A DNA stretch of 64,000 nt from Nonlabens ulvanivorans (lineage in GTDB: Bacteria > Bacteroidota > Bacteroidia > Flavobacteriales > Flavobacteriaceae), in NCBI RefSeq assembly GCF_000755285.1, contig NZ_BBMK01000001.1:558001-622000 (forward strand), read 5' to 3'. Numbering within the stretch: position 1 is the first letter of the stretch; every line of letters starts with the position of its first letter. Shown piece after piece: positions 30,325 to 39,643 of this stretch. The position numbers and the translations under genes were made by a program. A model generated the notes under the pieces. That model had not been told where the DNA came from. It saw only the letters and a program-made list of their open reading frames with translations, and searched no databases.

Positions 30325-30360
30325 AAAAAAGACCGTGACTATTTAGTCACGGTCTTTTTT
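30325..30360. terminator. Intrinsic terminator, bidirectional
   Basis: AAAAAAGACCGTGACT (30325-30340) pairs perfectly with AGTCACGGTCTTTTTT (30345-30360) around a 4-base loop. It lies between the convergent small lipoprotein and glyS genes and can serve both strands. Confidence 0.9.
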
Positions 30361-30436
30361 ATTTAATGTAGTGTTAATTTAATTATTAAACACTCAAAGA
30401 GTAGAGTTCATCCACAATATTTTAGTGTATGTTAAC

Positions 30437-31984
30437 TTATATCTTTTTCAACCATTCACTCATACTTACACGCTTTTCTAAATAAGTTTTTAAGTCCTTA
30501 ATAGCAATACGTTCTTGAGTCATGGTATCACGATCTCTAACAGTTACCGCGTGATCTTCTTTAGTATCATGATCTATAGTAACACAATAAGGTGTACCGT
30601 TTAAATCGTGGCGTGCATAACGCTTACCTATAGAGTCTTTCTCTTCATAAGCCACATTCATGGACCACTTCAACTCGTCTACAATCTCATTTGCTATTTC
30701 TGGTAATCCATCTTTTTTCAGTAATGGTAAAATAGCTGCTTTAACTGGAGCAAGAACTGCTGGTAACTTAAGAACTGTGCGCTCGCCACCACCATCTAGT
30801 TTTTCTTCTTTTAAAGAATTAGAGAATACAGCAAGAAACATTCTATCTAGACCTATAGAAGTTTCTAGTACATAAGGCACGTAACTTTTATTTTCTTCGT
30901 GGTCAAAGAATTGTAGCTTTTTACCACTATGTTCTTCATGTGCTTTAAGGTCAAAGTCTGTGCGAGAGTGGATACCTTCTAACTCTTTAAAACCAAATGG
31001 GAAGTCAAATTCAATATCTGTTGCGGCATTTGCATAGTGAGCAAGCTTTTCGTGATCGTGGAAACGATAATTTTCATCGCCCATTCCTAATGATCTGTGC
31101 CACGCCATACGGCGTTCTTTCCAGGTTTCAAACCACTCAAGTTCTGTTCCTGGTTTTACAAAATATTGCATCTCCATTTGTTCAAATTCACGCTGGCGGA
31201 AAATGAATTGACGTGCAACAATCTCATTTCTAAATGCTTTCCCAGTTTGTGCAATCCCAAAAGGGATTTTCATTCGACCGGTTTTTTGAACATTTAGAAA
31301 GTTTACAAAAATACCTTGTGCTGTTTCTGGTCTTAAATATAAATCTGTTGCAGTATCTGCACTGGCACCTATTTTAGTACCAAACATAAGGTTGAACTGG
31401 CGCACATCTGTCCAGTTTTTAGAACCTGTATCAGGATCTGCTATTTCAAGTTCCTCTATGAGTGCTTTTACACCAGCAAGATCTTCAGCCTCTAAAAGAG
31501 TAGCAAGTCTTGCAGTAGGTTCAGTAGCTTTCTTCATGTAACCCATCACACGTGGATTAGTCTGGCGATACATGTCTGCATCAAAATCTTCACCAAAACG
31601 TTTTGCAGCTTTTGCTACTTCTTTTTCGGCTTTTTGAAGATTTTTTTCACAATAATCTTCAATTAATACATCTGCACGATAGCGTTTTTTAGAGTCTTTA
31701 TTATCAATCAACGGATCGTTAAAAGCATCTACGTGACCAGAAGCTTTCCAAGTAGTGGGATGCATAAAAATAGCGGTATCGATACCTACGATATTTTGAT
31801 TTAATTGCGTCATCGCCTGCCACCAATATTCTCTGATGTTTTTCTTTAACTCAACACCGTTTTGACCATAGTCGTAAACTGCGCTTAATCCATCATAGAT
31901 TTCACTTGATTGAAAAACATAACCGTACTCTTTTGCATGTGAGAGTACTTTTTTAAACTGATCTTGATCGTTGTTCTTTGCCAT
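30437..31984 (-). CDS. glyS: Glycine-tRNA ligase (single-chain type)
   Basis: A 515-residue class II aminoacyl-tRNA synthetase of the dimeric eukaryote/archaea-like type used by Bacteroidota, charging tRNA-Gly. The N terminus has 'SSEIYDGLSAVYDYGQNGVE', motif 2 is 'FRNEIVARQFIFRQREFEQ', and motif 3 is 'ETSIGLDRMFLAVFSNS'. The anticodon-binding domain begins 'LPAVLAPVKAAILPL'. The reading frame is intact. CAAATGTA at 31990-31997 (TACATTTG on the coding strand) matches a -7 promoter box very close to the start codon. Confidence 0.95.
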   Translation of the reverse strand: MAKNNDQDQFKKVLSHAKEYGYVFQSSEIYDGLSAVYDYGQNGVELKKNIREYWWQAMTQLNQNIVGIDTAIFMHPTTWKASGHVDAFNDPLIDNKDSKKRYRADVLIEDYCEKNLQKAEKEVAKAAKRFGEDFDADMYRQTNPRVMGYMKKATEPTARLATLLEAEDLAGVKALIEELEIADPDTGSKNWTDVRQFNLMFGTKIGASADTATDLYLRPETAQGIFVNFLNVQKTGRMKIPFGIAQTGKAFRNEIVARQFIFRQREFEQMEMQYFVKPGTELEWFETWKERRMAWHRSLGMGDENYRFHDHEKLAHYANAATDIEFDFPFGFKELEGIHSRTDFDLKAHEEHSGKKLQFFDHEENKSYVPYVLETSIGLDRMFLAVFSNSLKEEKLDGGGERTVLKLPAVLAPVKAAILPLLKKDGLPEIANEIVDELKWSMNVAYEEKDSIGKRYARHDLNGTPYCVTIDHDTKEDHAVTVRDRDTMTQERIAIKDLKTYLEKRVSMSEWLKKI

Positions 31985-32036
31985 AGCTGCAAATGTAAAA
32001 AAAAGGCTCTTTGCAACGATATGATTTTGTTTATTT

Positions 32037-32052
32037 CGCTTTCGCGAAAGCG
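32037..32052. repeat. Perfect 16-bp palindrome CGCTTTCGCGAAAGCG (intergenic)
   Basis: A perfect copy of the window-wide palindrome, lying between the glyS start and the convergent-looking hairpin at 32061-32084. Confidence 0.9.
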
Positions 32053-32060
32053 TAAAATAA

Positions 32061-32084
32061 AAAACACGCCCTAAAGCGTGTTTT
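32061..32084 (-). terminator. Intrinsic terminator of the coiled-coil protein gene
   Basis: AAAACACGC (32061-32069) pairs with GCGTGTTTT (32076-32084) around a short loop. It sits just downstream of the - strand gene that ends at 32106. Confidence 0.8.
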
Positions 32085-32105
32085 AATATTAATTTGTAAT
32101 GGAGT

Positions 32106-32987
32106 TTATCTTAGTTCCAGCTCAGAACTGCTGACTCTTATGCCGCCATTATAAAGATTCACACGATAGGTTCCTTTAATGATGTCATCCTCGTTTGATT
32201 GTACAAGTTCACAAATATCTAGTTCTTGACCTTTATAATTAAAGGAAACTACCTTTGAGTAAGTTAATTCTTGATCCTCAAATTGCTGCTTTTTCTTGAG
32301 TCCTAACACATTGTTATCTGGGTTAATCACTTGTAAATAGAAGGACTGTACACCAGTAGGTGCAAGTGCATTTTGGGGTAATGTGAAACATACTTTTAAG
32401 TCATCTACACGTCGCGCACGATCGTTTTCTATTTCTTTACCGCTGCTTCTTATGATGACTCCTTTTGCTTTAAAATTAGTAGGTAGAAGTGTTGCGGCTT
32501 TGGCCATACTTTCATTTAAATTGTCGATTTGTGTGGTCTTATTAGTACTCGCTATAATTTCCTCGTTAAGTACTTGTAAAGTGCTGTCTTTAACACGAAC
32601 CAGAGTTTCGTTTTCTCGTTCAAGTACATAAACACGTGCCGCAAGAACTTCACGCTCGTCTTTTATTTTTACTAATTCTTTACGCAGTCTAGCAAGTATG
32701 GCCACATTAGGTTCTAATCTGCTTACAGAATCTTTAAGTCTAGTGATGCGCTCTTTTGCAGCTTCTAGATCTCCTGTAATTACGGTTCCTTTTTCAATTT
32801 CTATTAAATATTCTTTTTCAATATTATCGAGTGCTTTTTCAATCTCTATTTTTTCAATCCCTAATTGAGTAGTGACAGCCTCGTTTTTATGATGTGCTCT
32901 GTAGGTATAACTTCCTAAGATTATTAACAATAGGACTGCTAGTCCTAGTAATATCTTTAATAAACGGTTGTCTTTTTGAGTTCCCAT
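32106..32987 (-). CDS. Membrane-anchored coiled-coil protein, unknown
   Basis: A 293-residue protein with one N-terminal membrane anchor ('LLKILLGLAVLLLIILGSY', residues ~9-27). A long heptad-rich coiled coil follows (residues ~40-150, many Glu/Lys/Leu), and then a C-terminal beta-rich domain with 'DDLKVCFTLPQNALAPTGVQ', 'YLQVINPDNNVLG' and 'GTYRVNLYNGGIRVSSSELE'. Similar proteins are conserved in flavobacteria, but I cannot name a function. The topology suggests that the coiled coil and the beta domain are periplasmic. It is divergent from comF. Confidence 0.65.
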   Translation of the reverse strand: MGTQKDNRLLKILLGLAVLLLIILGSYTYRAHHKNEAVTTQLGIEKIEIEKALDNIEKEYLIEIEKGTVITGDLEAAKERITRLKDSVSRLEPNVAILARLRKELVKIKDEREVLAARVYVLERENETLVRVKDSTLQVLNEEIIASTNKTTQIDNLNESMAKAATLLPTNFKAKGVIIRSSGKEIENDRARRVDDLKVCFTLPQNALAPTGVQSFYLQVINPDNNVLGLKKKQQFEDQELTYSKVVSFNYKGQELDICELVQSNEDDIIKGTYRVNLYNGGIRVSSSELELR

Positions 32988-33035
32988 AATGTTATCTTTA
33001 GTCTTTAAACGCTATAAACGTACTAAATAATATAT

Positions 33036-33726
33036 ATGAAGCGCTGGATATATGATTTCTTTAACTTACTCTATCCAGAGTTGTGTATAGGTTGTGAGAG
33101 CGTTCTTACTACTGGTGAGAACTTGCTTTGTACCTCATGCCGTGCGCATTTACCCTTAACAAATTTTCATAAAACGAGCGATGAAAAAATGCGCGAGCTT
33201 TTTTATGCTCGTATCGATGTGCAGCATGTCACAAGCTTATTTTACTATGAAAAAATAGGGGGCAGTGCAGCAGATGATTCATCAATTGAAATATCGTAAA
33301 AAGGAAGAGATAAGTAATTTTTTAGGTAACTGGTTGGGGGGGCAAGAGCTTAAAGAGAATAACCTTTTTAAGAATGTTGATATAGTGGTGCCTGTGCCGG
33401 TCCATCCTAAACGTCTTAAAAAGCGAGGCTATAATCAGGTCAGTGGTTTTGGCAATGAGCTTTCAAAATTTTTAAATGCAAGTTATCGCGATGACATTTT
33501 AGTGAAGACTAAAAACACGATTAATCAAGCACGATTAAATCAAACACAACGCAGTGATGAAACTAATAGTCCCTATCAACTAGTCGGATCCTTACCTCAA
33601 GGTACTCATGTATTAATAGTGGATGATGTCATTACAACAGGCACAACAATAGTATTGTGTGCTAGAGAATTATTAAAGATTCCAGATGTAAAAATCTCTA
33701 TGGCAACCATGGCTATATCTGTATAA
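33036..33726 (+). CDS. comF: ComF family phosphoribosyltransferase-like protein (frameshifted)
   Basis: A double-zinc-ribbon/PRT-fold protein, usually linked to DNA uptake competence. The N terminus has the zinc-binding pattern 'CIGCESVLTTGENLLCTSC' (two CxxC pairs). The C-terminal part has 'VPVPVHPKRLKKRGYNQV' and the PRPP-binding loop 'VLIVDDVITTGTTI'. The frame breaks in the G5 run 33258-33262. Four G give 'YYEKIGAVQQMIHQLKYR', the expected ComF linker. A G7 run at 33336-33342 encodes 'NWLGGQEL'. It is divergent from the coiled-coil gene, with 48 bases between their starts. Confidence 0.85.
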
Positions 33727-33804
33727 ATGTTACTGAAGCTGTAATTGATAAAATTTTTCCATCTTTTGTATAATCATAGTACCTTGCAGTCGTTATTATA
33801 CACT

Positions 33805-35403
33805 GTGAAAAAGACTTTTTTAAATATAGCATTAGTAATGTTCATGACCATTTTGTTGGTTCAATGTGCAAAACGAGGTAATCCTACCGGTGGACCAGTA
33901 GATGAGGAGCCACCTATTATTTTAAGAGCTTATCCTGATAATTATAGTGTTAATTTCAATGCACAAGAGATTGAAATTACATTTGATGAATATGTAAAAC
34001 TGCAAGACTTACAGAAGCAGTTAGTGGTTTCTCCACCGCTTAAAAATAGGCCTATTGTAACGCCACAAGGTAGCGCGTCTAAAAAAATCACGATCACGAT
34101 TACTGATACTTTGGCTCCTAATACAACCTATACGCTTAATTTTGGACAGAGTATAGTTGATAATAATGAGTCCAATCCTTATCCGTTTTTTAGATATGTT
34201 TTCAGTACGGGAACTTATATCGATTCTTTGCAATTAAAAGGGAAAATAACTGATGCCTTCAATTATAAAGCAGATGACTTTGTTAATGTATTGCTTTATA
34301 AAATGGATGAAGAGTACACAGATTCGCTTGTATTTAAAGGGCCGCCGTTGTATGTTTTAAACACGTTAGATAGTTTGAAGACCTTTACCATGGAAAACCT
34401 TGCTGCTGGTGAATATCGACTAGTAGGAATCAAAGAAAATAATAGTGACTTAAAGTTTAATCCAAGAACTGATAAAATAGGTTATGTTACTAAAGCTGTA
34501 AAAGTCCCAAGTGACGAAGTCTATGAATTAAAAATGTATCAACCAGAATTAGATGCTAGTGTTAAGAAAATCACACATGAAGGCAAGACTAAGTTGTATG
34601 TAGCTTATACTGGTAAATTAGACTCTTTAAATGTAGTGTCTCAAGAAAAGGATCTATTTACTAAAACTAGAATTACTAAATTAGAAAAAACCGATACTTT
34701 ACAGTTTTGGTTTCAACCAGTGATTGAAAAGGACAGTATCTTTTTAGATTTAAATTACAAAGATTTTGAAGATTTTAAAAAGGTAACCATTAAAAAACTA
34801 TTCTCTGACAGTCTAATTGTTACAAAGCAACGTGATTTATCACTAACTGGACCATTAGTCCTTACCGCAAGTACGCCTATAGATGCATTTGATTTATCTA
34901 AATTTAAAGTAATGGATAAAGATTCCGTTGCGATCGAATTTGACGCTCGATTGGATGCATTAAAAAACGAATTAACGATAGACTTTGAGAAAGATGAGGT
35001 GCAGCGTTATAATATAGAAGTTTTGCCAGGTGCAATTATTGACTTTTATGGAGAGACAACAGATACACTCGCTTTTAATGGGACTACAAGATCTACCGCA
35101 GACTATGGGAATATGGAAATAACCCTATTATCTGGTACTCAATGGCCGGCAATTGTTCAAATAGTTAAGGAGGATTTAACCGTGATCAATGAACAAATAG
35201 CAGTTGATAATGGTGTATATGCCTTTGAAAATTTAAGTCCAGGCAGTTATTTAATCCGTGTCATTTATGATACTAATGCAAACGGTAGATATGATACCGG
35301 TAATTTCTTAAAAGGATTACAGCCAGAGACTGTTGTTTATTTACCTGAACTAATCACGCTACAGGCAAACTGGGATGTGCGTGAGACCGTTATATTAAAG
35401 TAA
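33805..35403 (+). CDS. Ig-like (Big_5) domain lipoprotein
   Basis: About 532 residues. I chose GTG 33805, which gives a signal peptide with lipobox 'LLVQCAKRG'; the open frame extends further upstream without a plausible leader. The lipobox is followed by 'PTGGPVDEEPPIIL' and an Ig-like domain with 'FDEYVKLQDLQKQLVVSPP' and 'TYTLNFGQSIVDNNE', the pattern of the Big_5 family. The C-terminal domain contains 'YDTNANGRYDTGNFLKG', a Ca-binding-like loop also found in surface proteins. The function is unknown. Its 3' end overlaps the convergent amidase gene by 14 bases. Confidence 0.7.
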   Translation: MKKTFLNIALVMFMTILLVQCAKRGNPTGGPVDEEPPIILRAYPDNYSVNFNAQEIEITFDEYVKLQDLQKQLVVSPPLKNRPIVTPQGSASKKITITITDTLAPNTTYTLNFGQSIVDNNESNPYPFFRYVFSTGTYIDSLQLKGKITDAFNYKADDFVNVLLYKMDEEYTDSLVFKGPPLYVLNTLDSLKTFTMENLAAGEYRLVGIKENNSDLKFNPRTDKIGYVTKAVKVPSDEVYELKMYQPELDASVKKITHEGKTKLYVAYTGKLDSLNVVSQEKDLFTKTRITKLEKTDTLQFWFQPVIEKDSIFLDLNYKDFEDFKKVTIKKLFSDSLIVTKQRDLSLTGPLVLTASTPIDAFDLSKFKVMDKDSVAIEFDARLDALKNELTIDFEKDEVQRYNIEVLPGAIIDFYGETTDTLAFNGTTRSTADYGNMEITLLSGTQWPAIVQIVKEDLTVINEQIAVDNGVYAFENLSPGSYLIRVIYDTNANGRYDTGNFLKGLQPETVVYLPELITLQANWDVRETVILK

Positions 35404-36170
35404 ATGAATCTCTATCTTCTAGAAACCTCAATTTAGTCCTTAGCTTTAAGATGTGCTCCTTTTTAAGTAGAACGGTCTTCATATTCTGATTTTCCCATGG
35501 ATGCTCTATAGATTCTTCTCCTAAAACATTATAGACTTGAGAATGGCCATTATAATCCATACCACTACCATCAACACCAGTGCGGTTAACGCCTATGGCA
35601 TAGCACATGTTTTCAATTGCTCTAGCTTTTAAAAGAGCATCCCAGGCGTTAACTCTAGGAACAGGCCAGTTTGCAACAAAGATAATCACATCATAATCTT
35701 GTGTATTTCTCGCAAAAACTGGAAACCTTAAATCATAACAAATCTGTAGATTAAATTTCCACCCCCAGATAGTCGGCAATAACAGGCTGTGTACCGCTGT
35801 CATATACTTTTTGTTCACCAGCTAGTGTAAACCGGTGTCTTTTATCATATAATGTGTAGGTACCGTCTGGACGCATAAAAATCCCACGATTTACATACGT
35901 ATTTCCTTCCTGAAACATGACACTTCCATAAATAGCAAAATCACCTTTTTTTGCATGATCTTTAAGGTACTTGTAAATCTTTTCATCACAGGCCAGTCCA
36001 TTTGGATGCATAGAAAATCCAGTCGTAAACATTTCAGGAAGAATGACTAGATCTGTGATACGATATAGTTGTTCAAGCTTCCGCGAAAACTCGATAAGAT
36101 TAGCCTTAGGGTTTTCCCAGACTAGATGTGTTTGTATTAAACTTACTTTTATATCTTCTTTAGATTTCAT
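35390..36170 (-). CDS. Carbon-nitrogen hydrolase, probable omega-amidase (frameshifted)
   Basis: A nitrilase-superfamily enzyme of ~260 residues, resembling YafV/Nit2 omega-amidases that hydrolyse alpha-ketoglutaramate or alpha-ketosuccinamate. The Glu-Lys-Cys triad is visible as 'LVILPEMFTTGFSM' (Glu), 'YDKRHRFTLAGE' (Lys) and 'LQICYDLRFPVF' (Cys). The frame breaks at the C5 run 35762-35766. Four give 'ADYLGWKFNLQICYDLRFPV', the family sequence. It lies 49 bases downstream of an aminotransferase of the YbdL type. The pair fits glutamine-methionine transamination, where the amidase clears the glutamine keto acid. A partial palindrome at ~36076 encodes EFSRKLEQ. Confidence 0.82.
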
Positions 36171-36219
36171 TAATAGATTTATCTTTTGTAAAAATAGTTA
36201 CTAATAATAAGAACTGAAT

Positions 36220-37355
36220 TTACAGATTATTTAAAATTTGAGCTGCTTTTATAATTTCATGATCTTCTTTGGCAAAGCAAAACCGTAGCATTTTTGGGTC
36301 TGTACCGTTCATAAAAACGGATATAGGTATGGCAGCAATTTTGTGTTCGACGGTCAACCTTTTCGCAAAAGCGACATCACTCTCATCAGTAATGGCAGTA
36401 TAATCTAATAATTGAAAATAGGTACCTTGTGTAGGGACAAAAGAAAATTTACTGTCTTGAATTGAATTCAAAAACAGATCTCTTTTACGTTGATAAAATG
36501 TACCTAGTTCTAGATATCTGATTTCTTCTTGTATATAATTTGCTATTGCAACTTGCGCTGGATGATTAATACTGAATACAAGGTATTGATGCACCTTATA
36601 GAATTCTTTCATTAAATATGCTGGTGCGAGACAATAGCCTGTTTTCCATCCTGTAACATGAAACGTTTGCCAAAACTAGCTGTAATAAAACTTCTCTTTT
36701 TAAGCTCAGGATATCTTGCGGCACTTAAATGTATATTATTATCAAAAGTGATATGTTCATATACTTCATCACTCAATACAATCAAGTTATGTTGAACTGC
36801 TAGATGTTCTAATTGTAGCATATCATTATGATTTAACATCGTGCCACTAGGATTATGTGGTGAGTTAATCATTATCATCGCAGTCTTAACGTTAATAAGA
36901 TCAATTACTTTTTGCCAGTCTATATTAAAATCGGGTAAATTCATAAGTAATTCTACAGCAATACCACCGGCCATTTGTATGGCAGGTATATAAGAGTCAT
37001 ATGCTGGAGTAAAGACTATGACCTCATCACCTGGGTGAATTACTGCCTGTATTGCAGTGAATATTGCTTGGGTAGCTCCTGCTGTAATACATATTTCATT
37101 ATCTGGATGGTAGTTAGCTTGATGAAGTTTCACCATCATAAGAGATATCGATTCTCTTAAAAAGGACACTCCTGCCATAGGGGCATATTGATTGTAATTA
37201 TTTTTAATTGCCTCTGAATGATAATCCTTTAAAATGGTGTCAACAGGAAAGCTAGGAAAGCCTTGAGAAAGGTTTAAAGCCTTGTTTTTATGAGCTAAGT
37301 TGCTCATAATGGAAAATATAGAATCTGTAGTATTGGGTAGTTTAGAGTTCGTCAT
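36220..37355 (-). CDS. PLP-dependent methionine/glutamine aminotransferase-like protein (frameshifted)
   Basis: A class I/II aminotransferase of ~378 residues. 'NLSQGFPSFPVD', 'YAPMAGVSFLRESI', 'TAGATQAIF', 'MINSPHNPSGTML' and 'LSDEVYEHITFD' are typical of the YbdL/kynurenine aminotransferase group, and the PLP lysine lies in 'ITASFGKTFHVTGWK'. The frame breaks at TTT 36666-36668 (+ strand). A fourth base restores that motif and 'TGYCLAPAYLMKEF'. It probably transaminates methionine's keto acid in methionine salvage with glutamine as donor, consistent with the omega-amidase just downstream. Substrate specificity is inferred from family and context. Confidence 0.82.
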
Positions 37356-37709
37356 ACTCTAATATAGTTAAAATACAGATGGATGATTTTAACTTAGGTT
37401 AAGTTAATTGTGAATTAACTGTTAATTATCCTTAAGGGCTTGCAAATTTAATTCATTTCATTTTAAAATCTGTTAAAACGCAAAAGAAATCGTTAATTAA
37501 CCACAATATCGATGAAGTGCATAATATGACGATTACAAGTAGTTACGAGCATTTTACCATATAAAGTATTGTAAAACAGTATGATAAGGTGATTATTGTT
37601 AAGCGATTAGGAAAATTTTGGCAGTGACTTTCAACGATTTACGTTCGGTTAAATTCAAAATAACTGGTTGAAGCGCTAATTTTGGATAGCACCAATTAAC
37701 ATTAAAATC
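37356..37709. other. Intergenic region between divergent genes, with inverted repeats
   Basis: 354 bases between the aminotransferase and fasciclin genes. The aminotransferase-proximal end holds the overlapping inverted repeats listed at 37391-37420. The rest is AT-rich, and I see no gene or RNA. Confidence 0.5.
37391..37420. promoter_or_regulatory. Overlapping inverted repeats, possible operator
   Basis: AACTTA-GGT-TAAGTT (37391-37405) overlaps AGTTAATT-GTG-AATTAACT (37402-37420). Both are perfect inverted repeats with 3-base spacers. They lie 36-65 bases upstream of the aminotransferase start codon, a position suited to a dimeric regulator. The regulator is unknown. Confidence 0.4.
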
Positions 37710-38711
37710 ATGAAAAACTTTACTTCACTTTTAAAATTATCTTTAATCGCCGCTTTCTTTGTATCCTGTAGTGGAGACGAATTAACCAATGCAGACCTTT
37801 ATCAAGAAGAGGTTCCTCAAAAAATTGCAGACTATATAGGTAGCGATTCTGATTATACCATGTTCAACGATGCCATTTTGGGTAGTGATATACAGGATTG
37901 GTTAGCACACCAAGAAGATATTACCTTATTTGCTCCTACTAATGTTGCTTTTGAAAATTATCTTTCTCAAAATGGAATGACTAGTATTAATCAAATTCCT
38001 CAAGATGAGTTAGCTCAATTGCTTAAAAATCATGTAATCCAATCAGAGATTTTAATTAGTGACTTAAATACGGTAGAAGAACTTTTTGTAGAAACTATGG
38101 CTCAAACTTCTTTTGAATCCTCTTCTCATATTATGTCTATCATTTCTAATCATGATGGTCTTAAAATAAATGGGGGGGTTCCTGTAATAACTCCAGATAT
38201 GTTGTTTGATAATGGAGTAGTACATTCTGTTGATCAAATTGTAGAACTATCTACAGCAAGAACATTTATTAATGAATGTCTTGAGTTTTCTAGATTTAAA
38301 GCATTAATTGAAGAGTCTGCAGATGCATCTACTGCTTTTACTACACTAGAAACTAAATTTAAATCAGGATTATCCCAAGAGCTTACTGTTTTTGTTCCAG
38401 CGAACGGAGCCGTTGATGCTTTTAAATCTGCATTAAATGCAGGAGATACTAACAATAATATAGCTCAATCAATCAATTTTGCAGTAAGTACTCAGTTATC
38501 ATTTCAAGAAAACTATGAGGTAAGTGAATTATCTGATGGATTAGTCATTTCAACATTAGGATCTGATGTATCTACTTCTTTAACTTCTTCAAACGAGATA
38601 AGTTTCAGTACAGGTCCTTTTAGTGAAGTAGTTAAATTTCGTTCACAAGACTTAACTTCCATTCAAACATCTAATGGAATCTTATTACTAACAGATAAGG
38701 TACTATTCTAG
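37710..38711 (+). CDS. Fasciclin (FAS1) domain lipoprotein
   Basis: A 333-residue lipoprotein with a lipobox in 'LIAAFFVSCSGDEL'. There are two FAS1-type domains. The first (~residues 35-175) has 'YTMFNDAILGSDI', 'ITLFAPTNVAFENYL', 'LLKNHVIQSEIL' and 'DNGVVHSVDQIVEL'. The second (~180-333) has 'SRFKALIEESADAS', 'LTVFVPANGAVDAF' and 'SNGILLLTDKVLF'. These domains mediate adhesion or matrix contact. A G7 run at 38172-38178 encodes 'KINGGVPVITPD'; four G would give 'KINGVPVITPD', the usual FAS1 ending. It is followed by its own terminator. Confidence 0.85.
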   Translation: MKNFTSLLKLSLIAAFFVSCSGDELTNADLYQEEVPQKIADYIGSDSDYTMFNDAILGSDIQDWLAHQEDITLFAPTNVAFENYLSQNGMTSINQIPQDELAQLLKNHVIQSEILISDLNTVEELFVETMAQTSFESSSHIMSIISNHDGLKINGGVPVITPDMLFDNGVVHSVDQIVELSTARTFINECLEFSRFKALIEESADASTAFTTLETKFKSGLSQELTVFVPANGAVDAFKSALNAGDTNNNIAQSINFAVSTQLSFQENYEVSELSDGLVISTLGSDVSTSLTSSNEISFSTGPFSEVVKFRSQDLTSIQTSNGILLLTDKVLF

Positions 38712-38738
38712 AATATAAATACTTCATGATTTATACAA

Positions 38739-38770
38739 ATAAAGCTCCTAGTTAAATAGGAGCTTTATTT
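38739..38770 (+). terminator. Intrinsic terminator of the fasciclin gene
   Basis: AATAAAGCTCCTA (38739-38751) pairs perfectly with TAGGAGCTTTATT (38758-38770), 27 bases after the stop codon. Confidence 0.85.
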
Positions 38771-38793
38771 GTAATATATAGTATAGTACAAGA

Positions 38794-38825
38794 AAAACTC
38801 CATCTTTTAAAAGATGGAGTTTTTA
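38794..38825 (-). terminator. Intrinsic terminator of the sdh operon
   Basis: AAAAACTCCATCTTTT and its exact reverse complement AAAAGATGGAGTTTTT abut at 38809/38810. The hairpin lies just after the sdhB stop on the - strand, back to back with the fasciclin terminator. Confidence 0.85.
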
Positions 38826-38847
38826 TTATAAATAGCTTAATCTACTA

Positions 38848-39588
38848 TTAGATATTAGCTTTTAAATACTCGCTATTCATACGAGTAATGTTTTCTAATT
38901 TGATTCCTTTAGGACATTCAATCATACAAGCTCCTGTGTTTGTACAGTTACCAAATCCTTCCATGTCCATTTGACGTACCATGTTCTGCACACGATCAGT
39001 AGCCTCTATTTCACCTTGTGGTAAAAGAGCATATTGAGAAACCTTAGCACTTGTAAACAACATGGCACTAGCGTTTTTACATGCAGCAACACACGCACCA
39101 CAACCTATACAAGTAGCTGAGTGAAACGCCTCATCTGCTTTAGCTTTTTCAATAGGAATAGAGTTAGCATCTTGTGTATTACCAGACGTGTTAACAGATA
39201 CATATGCACCTGCCTGCTGGATTCTATCAAAAGAAGAACGGTCAACTATTAAATCTTTAATTACAGGAAATGCAGCTGCTCTCCATGGTTCAATAGTTAT
39301 GGTGTCACCATCATTAAACTTTCTCATGTGCAATTGACATGTTGTAGTCAACTTTTGCGGTCCATGAGGTTGTCCATTAATCATCATATTACATGATCCA
39401 CAGATTCCTTCACGACAGTCATGGTCAAATTCTACAGGCTCTTCACCTTTGTTGACTAATTCTTCGTTTAAGATATCCATCATTTCAAGGAAAGACATAT
39501 CGCCATCTACACCATCTAATGGATAAGTAACCATGTTTCCTTTGGCTTCAGGACTAGCCTGTCTCCATATTTTTAAAGTAAGTTTCAT
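38848..39588 (-). CDS. sdhB: Succinate dehydrogenase / fumarate reductase iron-sulphur subunit
   Basis: A 246-residue electron-transfer subunit of complex II, on the cytoplasmic side of the inner membrane. The 2Fe-2S cluster Cys lie in '[19 protein letters not shown]' and the later 'TTTCQLHM'. The 4Fe-4S and 3Fe-4S clusters use '[11 protein letters not shown]' and '[15 protein letters not shown]' with neighbouring Cys. The frame is intact. It is the last gene of sdhCAB, 55 bases after sdhA, and this gap contains a perfect palindrome. Confidence 0.95.
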   Translation of the reverse strand: MKLTLKIWRQASPEAKGNMVTYPLDGVDGDMSFLEMMDILNEELVNKGEEPVEFDHDCREGICGSCNMMINGQPHGPQKLTTTCQLHMRKFNDGDTITIEPWRAAAFPVIKDLIVDRSSFDRIQQAGAYVSVNTSGNTQDANSIPIEKAKADEAFHSATCIGCGACVAACKNASAMLFTSAKVSQYALLPQGEIEATDRVQNMVRQMDMEGFGNCTNTGACMIECPKGIKLENITRMNSEYLKANI

Positions 39589-39610
39589 ACTTTTTATATT
39601 TAGTTTGTCA

Positions 39611-39626
39611 CGCTTTCGCGAAAGCG
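39611..39626. repeat. Perfect 16-bp palindrome CGCTTTCGCGAAAGCG (within the sdhA-sdhB gap)
   Basis: A perfect copy of the window-wide palindrome, placed inside an operon between sdhA and sdhB, 22 bases before the sdhB start. It has no T-run after it, so it is unlikely to be a simple terminator. Confidence 0.9.
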
Positions 39627-39643
39627 GAACATTTAAAATTCAA

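Noticed and set aside
32037-32052. Palindrome near glyS as part of a transcription terminator
   Set aside because: The palindrome lacks a following T-run, and it recurs inside coding regions. The separate hairpin at 32061-32084 serves as the terminator.
36220-36612. A separate small gene for the aminotransferase C-terminal part
   Set aside because: It begins in the middle of the class I aminotransferase fold, and one added base joins it to the upstream frame at the PLP-lysine motif.
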